A DNA stretch of 64,000 nucleotides from Streptomyces chartreusis NRRL 3882 (GTDB lineage: Bacteria; Actinomycetota; Actinomycetes; Streptomycetales; Streptomycetaceae). The position numbers and the translations under genes are program-made. This document shows positions 16,823 through 25,067 of the stretch, one piece after another; the stretch's first letter is position 1; each line of letters starts with the position of its first letter. Under the pieces are notes generated by a model. It was not told where the DNA came from, searched no databases, and saw nothing but the letters and a program-made list of their open reading frames with translations. The stretch is taken from contig NZ_LT963352.1 of NCBI RefSeq assembly GCF_900236475.1, forward strand, positions 6,576,001 to 6,640,000, read 5' to 3'.

Positions 16823-17571
16823 GGCTGGTTCTCTCCCTCGGGGGCCGGAGCAGGGGCGGCCTTCACTCTAGTAGGGCTGGTCGGGCGGCCGTAGCGGACC
16901 GAGGCGTAGCCGAAGCCGAGGCCGAAGCCCACCAGGTGCGCGAGGTAGGCCACGCCCGGCCCGTCCGAGGCCCGTCCCGCCGCCAGCCACTGGAGCGCCG
17001 CCCAGAACGGCAGCACGACCCAGGCCGGGAAGCGCACCGGCAGGAAGAAGAGGAACGGCAGGAGACTGGTCACCCTGGCCCGGGGGAACAGGTAGAGGAA
17101 CGCACCGAGGACCGCCGAGATCGCCCCCGAGGCACCGACCAGGGACTGCTCGGAGTCCGCGTTGGCGACGGCGTAGCCCAGCAGGGCCAGGTAGCCGCAG
17201 CCGACGTAGAACAGGATGAACTGCACCCGGCCCATCCGTTCCTCGGTCATCGCCCCGAAGACGTAGAGGAAGAGCATGTTGCCGAGCAGGTGCACCCAGC
17301 TGCCGTGGACGAAGAGGGCCGTCGCGGGGGTGAGGGCCGATCCGGCGGACCCCTCGAACAGTTCTGCGGGGATCACGCCCCAGCGCCGGAAATAGGCCCG
17401 CTGCGCGGCGAGCAGCTCGTCGCCCGTGCCGTACGCCGGGCCGAGGCCCGAGGCGGGGCCGACCAGGAAGACCGCGCAGCACAGGGCGATCAGTGAGTAC
17501 GTCATCGGCGCCGACGAGCCCCGGACCGATCTGCCGGCCCGCACGATCGACGCCCTCCACTTGCTGATCAT
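16819..17571 (-). CDS. Rhomboid-family intramembrane serine protease
   Basis: Six-helix integral membrane protease of 250 residues. The catalytic serine is S148 in GASGA and the catalytic histidine is H212 in AHLVGFGLG. The conserved HxxxN motif (H94, N97 in HLLGN) is also present, so it should be active. Substrates are unknown. The start is the ATG at 17571, which places the first helix properly; a longer in-frame extension upstream would be unlike the family. It is transcribed divergently from the zinc-ribbon gene. Confidence 0.92.
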   Translation of the reverse strand: MISKWRASIVRAGRSVRGSSAPMTYSLIALCCAVFLVGPASGLGPAYGTGDELLAAQRAYFRRWGVIPAELFEGSAGSALTPATALFVHGSWVHLLGNMLFLYVFGAMTEERMGRVQFILFYVGCGYLALLGYAVANADSEQSLVGASGAISAVLGAFLYLFPRARVTSLLPFLFFLPVRFPAWVVLPFWAALQWLAAGRASDGPGVAYLAHLVGFGLGFGYASVRYGRPTSPTRVKAAPAPAPEGENQP

Positions 17572-17730
17572 GGACACAGAGCATGACGTAACCGGACGCA
17601 ACCGTACGGACCGCCTCGCCGCCGTGGACGCGTGGGCGGCGACGACCCGCCAGGCCGTAGGGTTACGAGCCACACGCACCGGGGATGCCGGTGGCGTCAC
17701 GGACACTAGAAGGAAAGAGAACAGGTCACG

Positions 17731-17970
17731 ATGACGGTTCCCCTGCCGACCGCCTCCACGCGGTGGCGCTGCACCCTCTGCGGCAACCTCACGAGGTTCG
17801 ACGTGACCCGCTCGTCGAAGGTCGTCGAGTACGTCCACCTCGACCTGGCCGGAGAGCCGAAGGTCGAGGAGCGCGAGGTGCTCAGTGAGACCATCGAGTC
17901 GGTGCGCTGCCGCTGGTGCAACGCGGTGGACCAGGTGGAACTCGTGGACAGGCCGGGTGCCGGCTCCTGA
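17731..17970 (+). CDS. Small zinc-ribbon protein
   Basis: A 79-residue conserved-looking protein with two CxxC knuckles (CTLCG near residue 15 and CRWCN near 60) that should bind one zinc. Between them is a charged stretch. No enzyme motif is visible. The ATG at 17731 is preceded by a purine-rich AGGAAAGAGA, and a TAGGGT -10-like box lies at 17658-17663. It is followed 37 bases later by the NYN protein gene in the same direction, so co-transcription is likely; a link to nucleic acid handling is inference. Confidence 0.82.
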   Translation: MTVPLPTASTRWRCTLCGNLTRFDVTRSSKVVEYVHLDLAGEPKVEEREVLSETIESVRCRWCNAVDQVELVDRPGAGS

Positions 17971-18007
17971 GGGGAGCTGGCCCCGCACAGGCATTGGGGT
18001 GTGACGG

Positions 18008-19357
18008 ATGGTGGAGACCACAGGCGGGGGGCCGGGCGACGGCGCCGCTGAGGTGCTCGACCGTCCGCTGCCCGACGGCGTGCGCCGCAGGGTCGTCCAG
18101 ATCGTCTCCGACGGCTTCGGTTCGCTGACGGTCGGCGAGCTGCCCGCGCAGCTCAGGCAGTACGCCCGGTTCGCCCCGAACCGCCGCGCCAAGTTCGCCG
18201 GCAACGCCATGGCCGCGGCGCTGGAGACCGACCCGCTGTTCCGGCAGCGCATCGGGGAGAAGCTCAGAGAGACCCAGCCGGAACTGACCGGCGCCCTCGA
18301 CTCAGGTTCCCCGCCCCCGGCCGCGGACCCGCTCGACGTGGCGGCCGCGGCCTACGTACTGCGGCCCCTGGGCTGGGTGAAGCTGGTGACCGCCGCCGGT
18401 GAGGAGGCCCAGCGGGCCGACGCCGAGCGCGCCGACGAGGAGAACCGGGCCGAGCTGGAGCGGCTGCGCGCCGAGCTCGACCGGGCCCGTGACCACACCA
18501 GGGCCGAGACGGAGCGGCTGCGCACGGAGCTGGAATCGGCCAAGAAGGAAGCCGAGTCGCTGCACCGCAAGCTCCGCGCCGCCCTCAGCGACGTCAAGCG
18601 CGGCGAGGCCGCCCTGCGCAAGGCGCACGGCGAGATCGAGGCCGTCCGCGCCGAGGGGCAGGCCCAGGTGTCCGCCGCCGAGAGCGAGACCCGGCGGCTC
18701 AAGGCCCGGCTGGGGGAGACCGAGGCCGCGCTGGAGGCGACGCGCCGGGCTGCGCGCGAGGGCCGCAGTGTCGAGGACATGCGGGTACGGCTGCTGCTGG
18801 ACACCCTGCTGGACGCGACCCAAGGGCTCCGGCGCGAACTGGCCCTGCCACCGGTGTCCGTCCGGCCCGCCGAGACCGTGGACGCCGTCGAGCCGGGCCG
18901 GATGAGCCCCAAGGACATCGCCGCCCGCGCCCTGTCCGAGCACGACCCGCAGGTCCTCGACCAGCTGCTGGCGCTGCCGCAGGCCCATCTGGTCGTCGAC
19001 GGCTACAACGTCACCAAGACGGGTTATCCGCAGATGCCGCTGGAGAAGCAGCGCCTGCGGCTGCTGGGGCAGCTCTCACAACTGGCGGCGCAGAGCGGCG
19101 CCGAGGTGACCTGCGTCTTCGACGGGGCCGAACTGGCCGCTCCGGTACTGCTCGCGCCACCGCGCGGCGTGCGGGTGCTGTTCTCGAAGCCTGGCGTCAC
19201 CGCGGACGAGTTGATCCGCCAGCTGGTGCGCGCCGAACCGCCCGGCCGGCCGGTCATCGTCGCCTCCACCGACCGTGAGGTCGCCGACGGCGTGGCCCGC
19301 GCGGGCGCCCGCCCGGTGGCCTCGGCGATGCTGCTGAAGCGCCTTTCGCGGTCCTAG
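18008..19357 (+). CDS. Coiled-coil protein with C-terminal NYN/YacP-type nuclease domain
   Basis: 449 residues. An N-terminal region (1-130) is followed by a long Glu/Arg/Ala-rich coiled coil (about 130-260) and a C-terminal NYN (PIN-like, YacP) domain from about residue 325. That domain starts with VVDGYNVTKTGYP (D331) and carries further acidic motifs FDGAE and STDREVADG expected for a metal-dependent RNase. YacP/Rae1 in Bacillus is a ribosome-associated endoribonuclease, but it lacks the coiled coil. RNA cleavage is therefore a family-based inference. The ATG start lies nine bases after an unremarkable leader. Confidence 0.86.
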   Translation: MVETTGGGPGDGAAEVLDRPLPDGVRRRVVQIVSDGFGSLTVGELPAQLRQYARFAPNRRAKFAGNAMAAALETDPLFRQRIGEKLRETQPELTGALDSGSPPPAADPLDVAAAAYVLRPLGWVKLVTAAGEEAQRADAERADEENRAELERLRAELDRARDHTRAETERLRTELESAKKEAESLHRKLRAALSDVKRGEAALRKAHGEIEAVRAEGQAQVSAAESETRRLKARLGETEAALEATRRAAREGRSVEDMRVRLLLDTLLDATQGLRRELALPPVSVRPAETVDAVEPGRMSPKDIAARALSEHDPQVLDQLLALPQAHLVVDGYNVTKTGYPQMPLEKQRLRLLGQLSQLAAQSGAEVTCVFDGAELAAPVLLAPPRGVRVLFSKPGVTADELIRQLVRAEPPGRPVIVASTDREVADGVARAGARPVASAMLLKRLSRS

Positions 19358-19500
19358 CGGCCCTTCGCACCATGCGTAACTTACGGGCTTCATGCCCGAA
19401 TTCGCGAGGTCTGTGTGCCACGTTGCGTCAAATGGGGCTCACCGCCTGTGAGTCAAGATGAAAAGATGGCTCACCGTGACGCAATTTTTCAGCTGAGGAT

Positions 19501-19530
19501 TTGAACTGATCACAGGAAGGTCACTAGGGT
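19501..19530 (+). promoter_or_regulatory. Promoter of first NlpC/P60 gene
   Basis: TTGAAC (19501-19506), 18-bp spacer, TAGGGT (19525-19530), close to the Streptomyces vegetative consensus. A 7-bp inverted repeat (19540-19546 with 19574-19580) lies in the resulting 5' leader just before the Shine-Dalgarno. The leader does not contain the c-di-AMP riboswitch consensus I would expect for some Streptomyces wall hydrolases. Confidence 0.65.
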
Positions 19531-19602
19531 CAGGCCGAACCTCCGCTCGGGTGATCACTCATCGGGAGAGACGGCGGAGGAGCCAGAAGGAGCTTTTCAC
19601 CC

Positions 19603-20643
19603 GTGGCGTCCCACCGTCGTCCCAAGCAGCCGAGCCGCGCACGTGTGACCGTGTTGACCACCGCCGCTGCCGCTGCCGTCGCCTTCAGCTCGCAGGCCGC
19701 CAACGCCGCCCCCAGCGAGAAGCCGAGCAAGGACGAGGTCAAGGCCAAGGTCGACAAGCTCTACGAGCAGGCGGAGCAGGCCACCGAGAAGTACAACGGG
19801 GCCAAGGAGAAGCAGGAGAAGCTCCAGAAGGAGATCTCCACCATCCAGGACAACGTCGCCCGCGGCCAGGAGGAGCTCAACGAGCTGCGCGACAGCCTGG
19901 GCCTCGCGGCCGCGTCGCAGTACCGGACCGGATCCATCGACCCCTCCGTCCAGCTCTTCCTCTCCGCGAACCCGGACGACTACCTCGACAAGGCCTCCAC
20001 GCTCGACCAGTTGAGCAGCCAGCAGGTCGAGGCGCTGAAGAAGGTCCAGGAGAAGCAGCGCGAACTCGCCCAGGAGCGCGCCGAGGCCTCCGAGAAGCTC
20101 AAGGACCTCGCCTCCACCCGCGCCGAACTCGGCAAGAAGAAGAAGGAAGTCCAGGGCAAGCTCGCCTCCGCGCAGAAGCTGCTCAACAGCCTCACCGCCG
20201 CCGAGAAGGCGGCACTCGCCGCCGAGCAGGACCGCGCCAGCCGCGACAGCGAGCGCGACGCCCTCACCGGCAACGTCCCGCCGGGCTCCGGCCGGGCCGC
20301 CGCGGCCTTCGCCTTCGCGCAGAGCCAGCTCGGCAAGCCCTACGTCTACGGCGCCACGGGCATGAGCTCCTTCGACTGCTCCGGCCTCACCTCCCGGGCG
20401 TACGCCGCGGCCGGCGTCCAGATCCCGCGCACCTCCGAGGCGCAGGCCCAGATCGGCACCAAGATCTACTCGGTCAGCCAGCTCAAGGTCGGCGACCTGG
20501 TCTTCTTCTTCAACGACCTGCACCACGTCGGCCTCTACGCCGGCAACGGGCAGATCATCCACGCCCCGCGCACCGGCACGGTCGTCCGCTACGAGTCGAT
20601 GGACACCATCGGCGGCCCGTTCATGTTCGGCGTCCGCGTCTGA
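19603..20643 (+). CDS. Secreted NlpC/P60 peptidoglycan hydrolase (RipA-like), copy 1
   Basis: 346 residues: signal peptide ending near AANAA (about 35), long coiled coil (about 45-215) typical of RipA-type autoinhibited or divisome-recruited hydrolases, and a C-terminal NlpC/P60 domain (about 232-346). The catalytic triad is C259 in FDCSGL, a His in HHVGLYAG (H307/H308) and H320 in HAPRTG. It would cut D-Glu-diaminopimelate bonds in the peptide stem. GTG start with AGAAGGAG upstream. A closely related paralog follows directly, separated by a terminator hairpin. Confidence 0.95.
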   Translation: MASHRRPKQPSRARVTVLTTAAAAAVAFSSQAANAAPSEKPSKDEVKAKVDKLYEQAEQATEKYNGAKEKQEKLQKEISTIQDNVARGQEELNELRDSLGLAAASQYRTGSIDPSVQLFLSANPDDYLDKASTLDQLSSQQVEALKKVQEKQRELAQERAEASEKLKDLASTRAELGKKKKEVQGKLASAQKLLNSLTAAEKAALAAEQDRASRDSERDALTGNVPPGSGRAAAAFAFAQSQLGKPYVYGATGMSSFDCSGLTSRAYAAAGVQIPRTSEAQAQIGTKIYSVSQLKVGDLVFFFNDLHHVGLYAGNGQIIHAPRTGTVVRYESMDTIGGPFMFGVRV

Positions 20644-20707
20644 CGTTCCGCACGACGTCCGCTGTTCCGCCGTTCGGGCGAATCACGACAGCCTCGACTG
20701 AGCCCGC

Positions 20708-20739
20708 GCCCCGCCAGTGACCTGCGTCACTGGCGGGGC
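20708..20739 (+). terminator. Terminator between the NlpC/P60 paralogs
   Basis: A perfect 14-bp inverted repeat (20708-20721 with 20726-20739, loop CTGC) without a T-run, 65 bases after the stop of the first hydrolase gene. Confidence 0.88.
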
Positions 20740-20839
20740 GTCGTGCCGCACACCCACGGATGGTCGTTGGCGGCCCCCCGTCGCGGGGCTACTGTCTGCC
20801 GCGTTTCCTAGTCCGCCAGCGGAAGGAGAGCGGCTTCCC

Positions 20840-21853
20840 GTGGGGTCCCATCGCCGCCTTGCACCGTCCGGGTTCGACCGGGGCGCCAGTGTCGCGGTCA
20901 GCTTCCTTTCCGTCGCGGCCGCCGCCCTGGGCGCGGTACCGACCGTGGCCGCACCGTACGACGACACCCGGGCCGAGGTGGACCGCCTCTACGAGCAGGC
21001 CGAGAAGGCGACCGAGGCCTACAACGAGGCCGACGAGCGCGCCGACGAACTGCGTGACGAGGTCGGCGCCGCCCAGGACCGGGTCGCCCGGCAGCAGCAG
21101 CGCATCAACTCCATGCGGGAGTCGCTCGGTTCGCTCGCCGGTGCCCAGTACCGGTCGGGCGGCATCGACCCGTCCCTCGCCCTGCTGTTCTCCGACGACC
21201 CGGACGAGTACCTGGACAAGGCCTCCCGGCTGGACCGCATCACCGCCCACCAGGCCGGTCAGCTGAAGGAGCTTCAGGAGGCCATGCGCGAACTCGCCCA
21301 GGACCGCGAGGAGGCCGCCGGCAAGCTCCGCGAACTGGAGAAGAGCCGCAAGGCCGTCGCCGCCCACAAGAAGACCGTCGAGCACAAGCTCGCCACGGCC
21401 CGGCGGCTGCTCAACTCCCTTCCGGACAGCGAGCGCGACGCCTACGGCCGCGCCTCCCGCTCCGGCCGCGACGGCTTCCCCGACCTCGGCGGCGCCACCG
21501 CCGCCTCGGGACGCGGAGCCGCCGCCGTCGCCGCCGCCCGCAGCGTGCTCGGCAGGCCCTACATCTGGGGCGCCAACGGCCCCTCCGGCTTCGACTGTTC
21601 GGGCCTGACGCAGTGGTCGTACGCGCAGGCCGGGGTCTTTCTGCCGCGCACCTCGCAGGCCCAGCGGCACGCCGGCCGGCAGGTCCCGCTGTCCGAGGCA
21701 CGCCCCGGTGACCTGGTCGTCTACCGGTCCGACGCCAGCCATGTCGGGATGTACATGGGCAACGGCCAGGTCATCCACGCGCCCTACCCCGGCGCGCCCG
21801 TGCGCTACGACCCGGTCGGGATGATGCCCGTCTCGTCGGTCACCAGGGTCTGA
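20840..21853 (+). CDS. Secreted NlpC/P60 peptidoglycan hydrolase, copy 2
   Basis: 337 residues with the same layout as the upstream gene: signal peptide, coiled coil starting with DRLYEQAEKATEAYNEA (matching the DKLYEQAEQATEKYN of copy 1), and a C-terminal NlpC/P60 domain with C253 in FDCSGL and the catalytic His in SHVGMYMG. The two are clearly tandem duplicates that have diverged. GTG at 20840 is chosen over longer in-frame readings because GGAAGGAG lies 12 bases upstream and a normal signal peptide then follows. Copy 2 has its own leader, so the two may be expressed under different conditions. Confidence 0.94.
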   Translation: MGSHRRLAPSGFDRGASVAVSFLSVAAAALGAVPTVAAPYDDTRAEVDRLYEQAEKATEAYNEADERADELRDEVGAAQDRVARQQQRINSMRESLGSLAGAQYRSGGIDPSLALLFSDDPDEYLDKASRLDRITAHQAGQLKELQEAMRELAQDREEAAGKLRELEKSRKAVAAHKKTVEHKLATARRLLNSLPDSERDAYGRASRSGRDGFPDLGGATAASGRGAAAVAAARSVLGRPYIWGANGPSGFDCSGLTQWSYAQAGVFLPRTSQAQRHAGRQVPLSEARPGDLVVYRSDASHVGMYMGNGQVIHAPYPGAPVRYDPVGMMPVSSVTRV

Positions 21854-21886
21854 CCGGCGCGGCCCGGCGCCCGTACGATCGGGAAC

Positions 21887-23071
21887 GTGGCTGGTCGAAG
21901 GTCGGGGTCCCCGGTGGTGGCGCTCGTTCTGCTGCTCGTCTTCCTGGCCGGATGCGGCGGCCGGCCCGCCGCCGACAGCGCCACGGCCGACGTCCAGCGG
22001 CTCCTCGACCGGCGGGCCGCCGCGGTCCTCGACCACGACGAGCGGGCCTACGCCCGCACGGGCACGGAGGCGGATTTCGCCCACGTGCGCGCGCTGCCCC
22101 TGGCCGACTGGTCGTACCGCGTGACCGGCCTGCACCGCAGCGGCGACACGGCCACCGCCGACGCCGAACTGCGCTACCGCGTCGCGGGGTACGACCGGGC
22201 GCCGGTGACCGCGGCCCGCACTCTGCGGCTGAGCCGCGACGCGGACGGGCGGTGGTCCGTCGATGCCGACCGGCCCGCGAGGAAGTCCGCCCAGCAGTTG
22301 TGGGACCAGGGGGCCGTCCAGGTCGTCCGCGGCGAGCGCAGCCTGGTGCTCGGTGTCGGGCGGTCCGGCCGGTCGCTGCGCGGCTTCGCCGACCTGGCCG
22401 ACCGCGCGGTGCCCGCCGTCTCGGAGGCGTGGGGCACCGACTGGGGCCGGCGCGTCGTCCTGCTCGTCCCGAAGTCGCTGGAGGGGATGGCGGGGCTGCT
22501 CGGCTCACCCGCCTCCGCCTACCGCGGGATCGCGGCGGTCACCACCGGCGAGACGGGGGCACCGGCGCGGGCGCCCGCGGACCGCATCATCGTCAACCCG
22601 GACGCGTTCGCACTCCTCGGCACCCTCGGCGAGCAGGTCGTCGTCACCCACGAGACGACCCATGTCGCCACCCGCGACCACACCACCCCCGCCACCCCGC
22701 TCTGGCTGTCCGAGGGCTATGCCGACTGGGTCGGCTACCGGGCCGCCGGCCGCACACCGCGCGAGGCCGCGCCCGAACTGTCCCGCGCCGTGACGCAGGG
22801 CGAGATCCCGGCCGCCCTCCCGGACGACGGGGACTTCGGCTTCACCGGCGACGCGAGCCGCCTGGCCCGGGCCTACGAGAGCGGCTGGACGGCGTGCCGG
22901 TTGATCGCCGACCGCTGGGGCGAGGCCCGGCTGGGCGCGTTCTACCGGGCCGTCGGGGAGCACCGGAAGAGGGCCGGGGCGGTGGAGGAGGCCATGCGCG
23001 ATGTGCTGGGGACGACGCCGGAGGCCTTCACGGGGGAGTGGCGGGACTATCTGCGGGTTCAGCTGGGCTGA
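21887..23071 (+). CDS. Lipoprotein with gluzincin-type (HExxH) metallopeptidase motif
   Basis: 394 residues. The signal peptide ends in a lipobox (FLAGC), predicting a lipid anchor. A region of about 100 residues resembling an NTF2-like fold comes first. The C-terminal part carries HETTH (255-259) and, 17 residues later, E276 in LSEGYADW, the three zinc ligands and catalytic Glu of a gluzincin peptidase. I do not recognise a named family beyond this. The gene lies 33 bases after the second NlpC/P60 gene with little room for a promoter, so it is probably in the same unit and acts in the cell envelope. Confidence 0.82.
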   Translation: MAGRRSGSPVVALVLLLVFLAGCGGRPAADSATADVQRLLDRRAAAVLDHDERAYARTGTEADFAHVRALPLADWSYRVTGLHRSGDTATADAELRYRVAGYDRAPVTAARTLRLSRDADGRWSVDADRPARKSAQQLWDQGAVQVVRGERSLVLGVGRSGRSLRGFADLADRAVPAVSEAWGTDWGRRVVLLVPKSLEGMAGLLGSPASAYRGIAAVTTGETGAPARAPADRIIVNPDAFALLGTLGEQVVVTHETTHVATRDHTTPATPLWLSEGYADWVGYRAAGRTPREAAPELSRAVTQGEIPAALPDDGDFGFTGDASRLARAYESGWTACRLIADRWGEARLGAFYRAVGEHRKRAGAVEEAMRDVLGTTPEAFTGEWRDYLRVQLG

Positions 23072-23104
23072 CCGAGCCGGGGCCGGACGGGGCCGTCTGC
23101 GGCT

Positions 23105-23635
23105 TCATCCCGGCTGTTCCAGCAGCGCGATGGCCTCCCGCAGCCAGGTGCGTTCCGCCTCGCCCGTCGCCCGGGCGACCCGCAGCACGCCCTGGCGGAA
23201 CAGGTCGTCCGTCTCCTCGGCGCGGACCGGCTTGCCCGACGCGTAGAAGAAGCTCGCCGGGGTCTCAAGGAAGTCCAGCCGGCGGCGCAGCACCGCGGCC
23301 TGCTCGTGCGGGTCGGGCAGGTGGCGCAGGAACGCCAGGACCGTGTTGAAGCGGACCTGGTCGGTGATCTCGGTCTGCTTCGGACGGCGCAGCCGCTCCA
23401 GCAACTCCTCGCGGCCCTTGCCGGTGAGGGCGAGGATCCGGCGCGGGGCCGCGCTCGCGCCGGGCTCGGTGCGCTGGTCGAGCAGGCCCGCCCCGACCAG
23501 GCGGGTGATCGCCGGGTAGAGCGCGCCGTCGCTCACCGGCCGGACATGCCCGGTCAGCGCCTTGATGCGCTCCTTGAGCTCATATCCGTGCAGCGGCTCC
23601 TCGGCCAGGAAGCCCAGGATCGACAGCTCCAGCAT
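23105..23635 (-). CDS. PadR-family transcriptional regulator
   Basis: 176 residues with the N-terminal PadR winged helix (MLELSILGFLAEEPLHGYEL, then GALYPAITRLVGAGLL) and a C-terminal helical dimerisation region. The ATG at 23635 is chosen because AAGGAGG lies upstream on the minus strand and the domain begins at once; in-frame starts upstream only add unrelated residues. It is transcribed divergently from a MATE exporter with paired palindromes in between, so it most likely represses that pump and itself until a toxic ligand binds. Confidence 0.93.
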   Translation of the reverse strand: MLELSILGFLAEEPLHGYELKERIKALTGHVRPVSDGALYPAITRLVGAGLLDQRTEPGASAAPRRILALTGKGREELLERLRRPKQTEITDQVRFNTVLAFLRHLPDPHEQAAVLRRRLDFLETPASFFYASGKPVRAEETDDLFRQGVLRVARATGEAERTWLREAIALLEQPG

Positions 23636-23670
23636 GGTCCTCCTTGCGGGTGCGTGAGGTCCCATGCTAC

Positions 23671-23708
23671 CTCTTATCGAGCTACCTCGAAACGAGCTAG
23701 CTCGAATC
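23671..23708. promoter_or_regulatory. Tandem palindromes between padR and MATE genes
   Basis: Two related palindromes lie side by side: TCGAG-CTAC-CTCGA (23677-23690) and CGAGCTAGCTCG (23693-23704), about one and a half helical turns apart. They sit in the divergent promoter region and are the obvious candidate operators for the PadR regulator. Confidence 0.65.
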
Positions 23709-23741
23709 GCGGTTCACCAGGACCCGGGGGGGACAGTCACC

Positions 23742-25067
23742 GTGAACGCCCACCGCTCGCAGCTGCTCCAGCTCGCCCGCCCCGTCTACTTCTCGCTCCT
23801 GGCGTCCGTCGCCGCCGGGATCATCAACACCGTCTGGGTCGCCCGGCTGGGCGGACCTGCCGTGGCCGCCGTGGCCGTGGCGACCACCACGGAGAACGTG
23901 CTGCTCGGCATCGCCCTGGTCTTCGGCTCCGGCACGACCGTGCTCGTCGCCCACGCCCGGGGCGCCCGCGACCCCTCGGCCGTACGGGCGGCCGTGCGCG
24001 GCGGTTGGGCGCTGTGGGCGCTGGTGACGCCCCTGGTGGTGGTGGGCGGCCTGCTCGGCCGCGAACCGCTGGCCCGGCTGGTGCTGGGCGGGTCCGACGG
24101 CGCCGCGCTCCCGCTCGCCGTCGCCTACTTCACGCTCTCCATGCCCGGCATGGCCGTCTTCTTCGCCCAGCAACTCGTCGACGGCATCCTCAAGGGCACC
24201 GGCGACACCAGAACCCCGATGCGGCTCGCCCTGCTCTCCAACGGCCTGATCCTGGCCCTCGACCCGCTCCTCATCCATCTCCACGGCGTCCAGGGCGCCG
24301 CCGCCTCCACGGTGCTGTGCCGGTCCGTGGCGCTCGGGGCCGGGCTTGTCGCGGTCCGGCGCACCGCACTGCTGCGGAGCGCCCGTGACACGGCACCGGC
24401 CGAGCCCCTGGCCGTCTCCCTGCGCCGGACGCTGACGACCGGCCTGCCCATGTCCGCCGACTTCACCGTGCGGCAGACGGGCGCCCTGGCCCTGGTCGCG
24501 ATCGTGGCGCGGCTCGGGGTGACGGCGGTGGCCGCGTACTCGATCGCCTACAAGGTCATGTACGTGGCGACCATGGCCTTCTACGCCGTGCGCCAGGCCG
24601 CGTCCATCCACACCGCGCACACACGCGGTGAGGGGAGGGACGAGCGCCGGGAGATCGGACGGCAGGCGGTGCTGGTCTCCGGAGTCATCGGCCTCACCGC
24701 GGCCGTCCTGCTGGCCGCCGCCGCCCCGTGGCTCATGGCCGCCTTCGGTGCCGGACCCGGGGTCGCGCGCGAGGGCGTGCTGTTCCTGCGCTGCGTCGGG
24801 CCCTACCTGCTGCTGATGGCCTGCCTCATCGCGCTCGGCGGGGTCTTCGAGGGCAGCGGGAACGCCCCGGGGCTGCTGCGCGTCACCGTGCTCGGGACGG
24901 CTCTGCAACTGGCGCTCGCGTACGGCCTGACGGGGCTCGGACTGCCCGGGGTGTGCCTCGCGCTGGCGGGGGCGACGGCGGTGCAGTGTGCGCTGGCGGG
25001 CGTGCTGTTCCGGCGGGACCCGGCTCAGGTGGAGACCGGTGTCTCGTCGGTGCGGGTGGTGGGCTGA
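23742..25067 (+). CDS. MATE-family multidrug efflux transporter
   Basis: A 441-residue membrane protein with about 12 helices in two related halves, of the NorM/DinF type that exports cationic drugs using Na+ or H+. The GTG at 23742 is chosen because a G-rich Shine-Dalgarno-like stretch lies upstream and the first helix then starts near residue 10; the longer in-frame reading overlaps the operator region. Divergent from padR, which presumably controls it. Its last 43 bases are antisense to the end of the following glycosyltransferase gene. Confidence 0.92.
   Translation: MNAHRSQLLQLARPVYFSLLASVAAGIINTVWVARLGGPAVAAVAVATTTENVLLGIALVFGSGTTVLVAHARGARDPSAVRAAVRGGWALWALVTPLVVVGGLLGREPLARLVLGGSDGAALPLAVAYFTLSMPGMAVFFAQQLVDGILKGTGDTRTPMRLALLSNGLILALDPLLIHLHGVQGAAASTVLCRSVALGAGLVAVRRTALLRSARDTAPAEPLAVSLRRTLTTGLPMSADFTVRQTGALALVAIVARLGVTAVAAYSIAYKVMYVATMAFYAVRQAASIHTAHTRGEGRDERREIGRQAVLVSGVIGLTAAVLLAAAAPWLMAAFGAGPGVAREGVLFLRCVGPYLLLMACLIALGGVFEGSGNAPGLLRVTVLGTALQLALAYGLTGLGLPGVCLALAGATAVQCALAGVLFRRDPAQVETGVSSVRVVG

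Noticed and set aside
19358..19602. c-di-AMP (ydaO) riboswitch before the NlpC/P60 gene
   Set aside because: Some Streptomyces wall hydrolases have one, but the conserved segments are absent; only a promoter and a small hairpin are seen.
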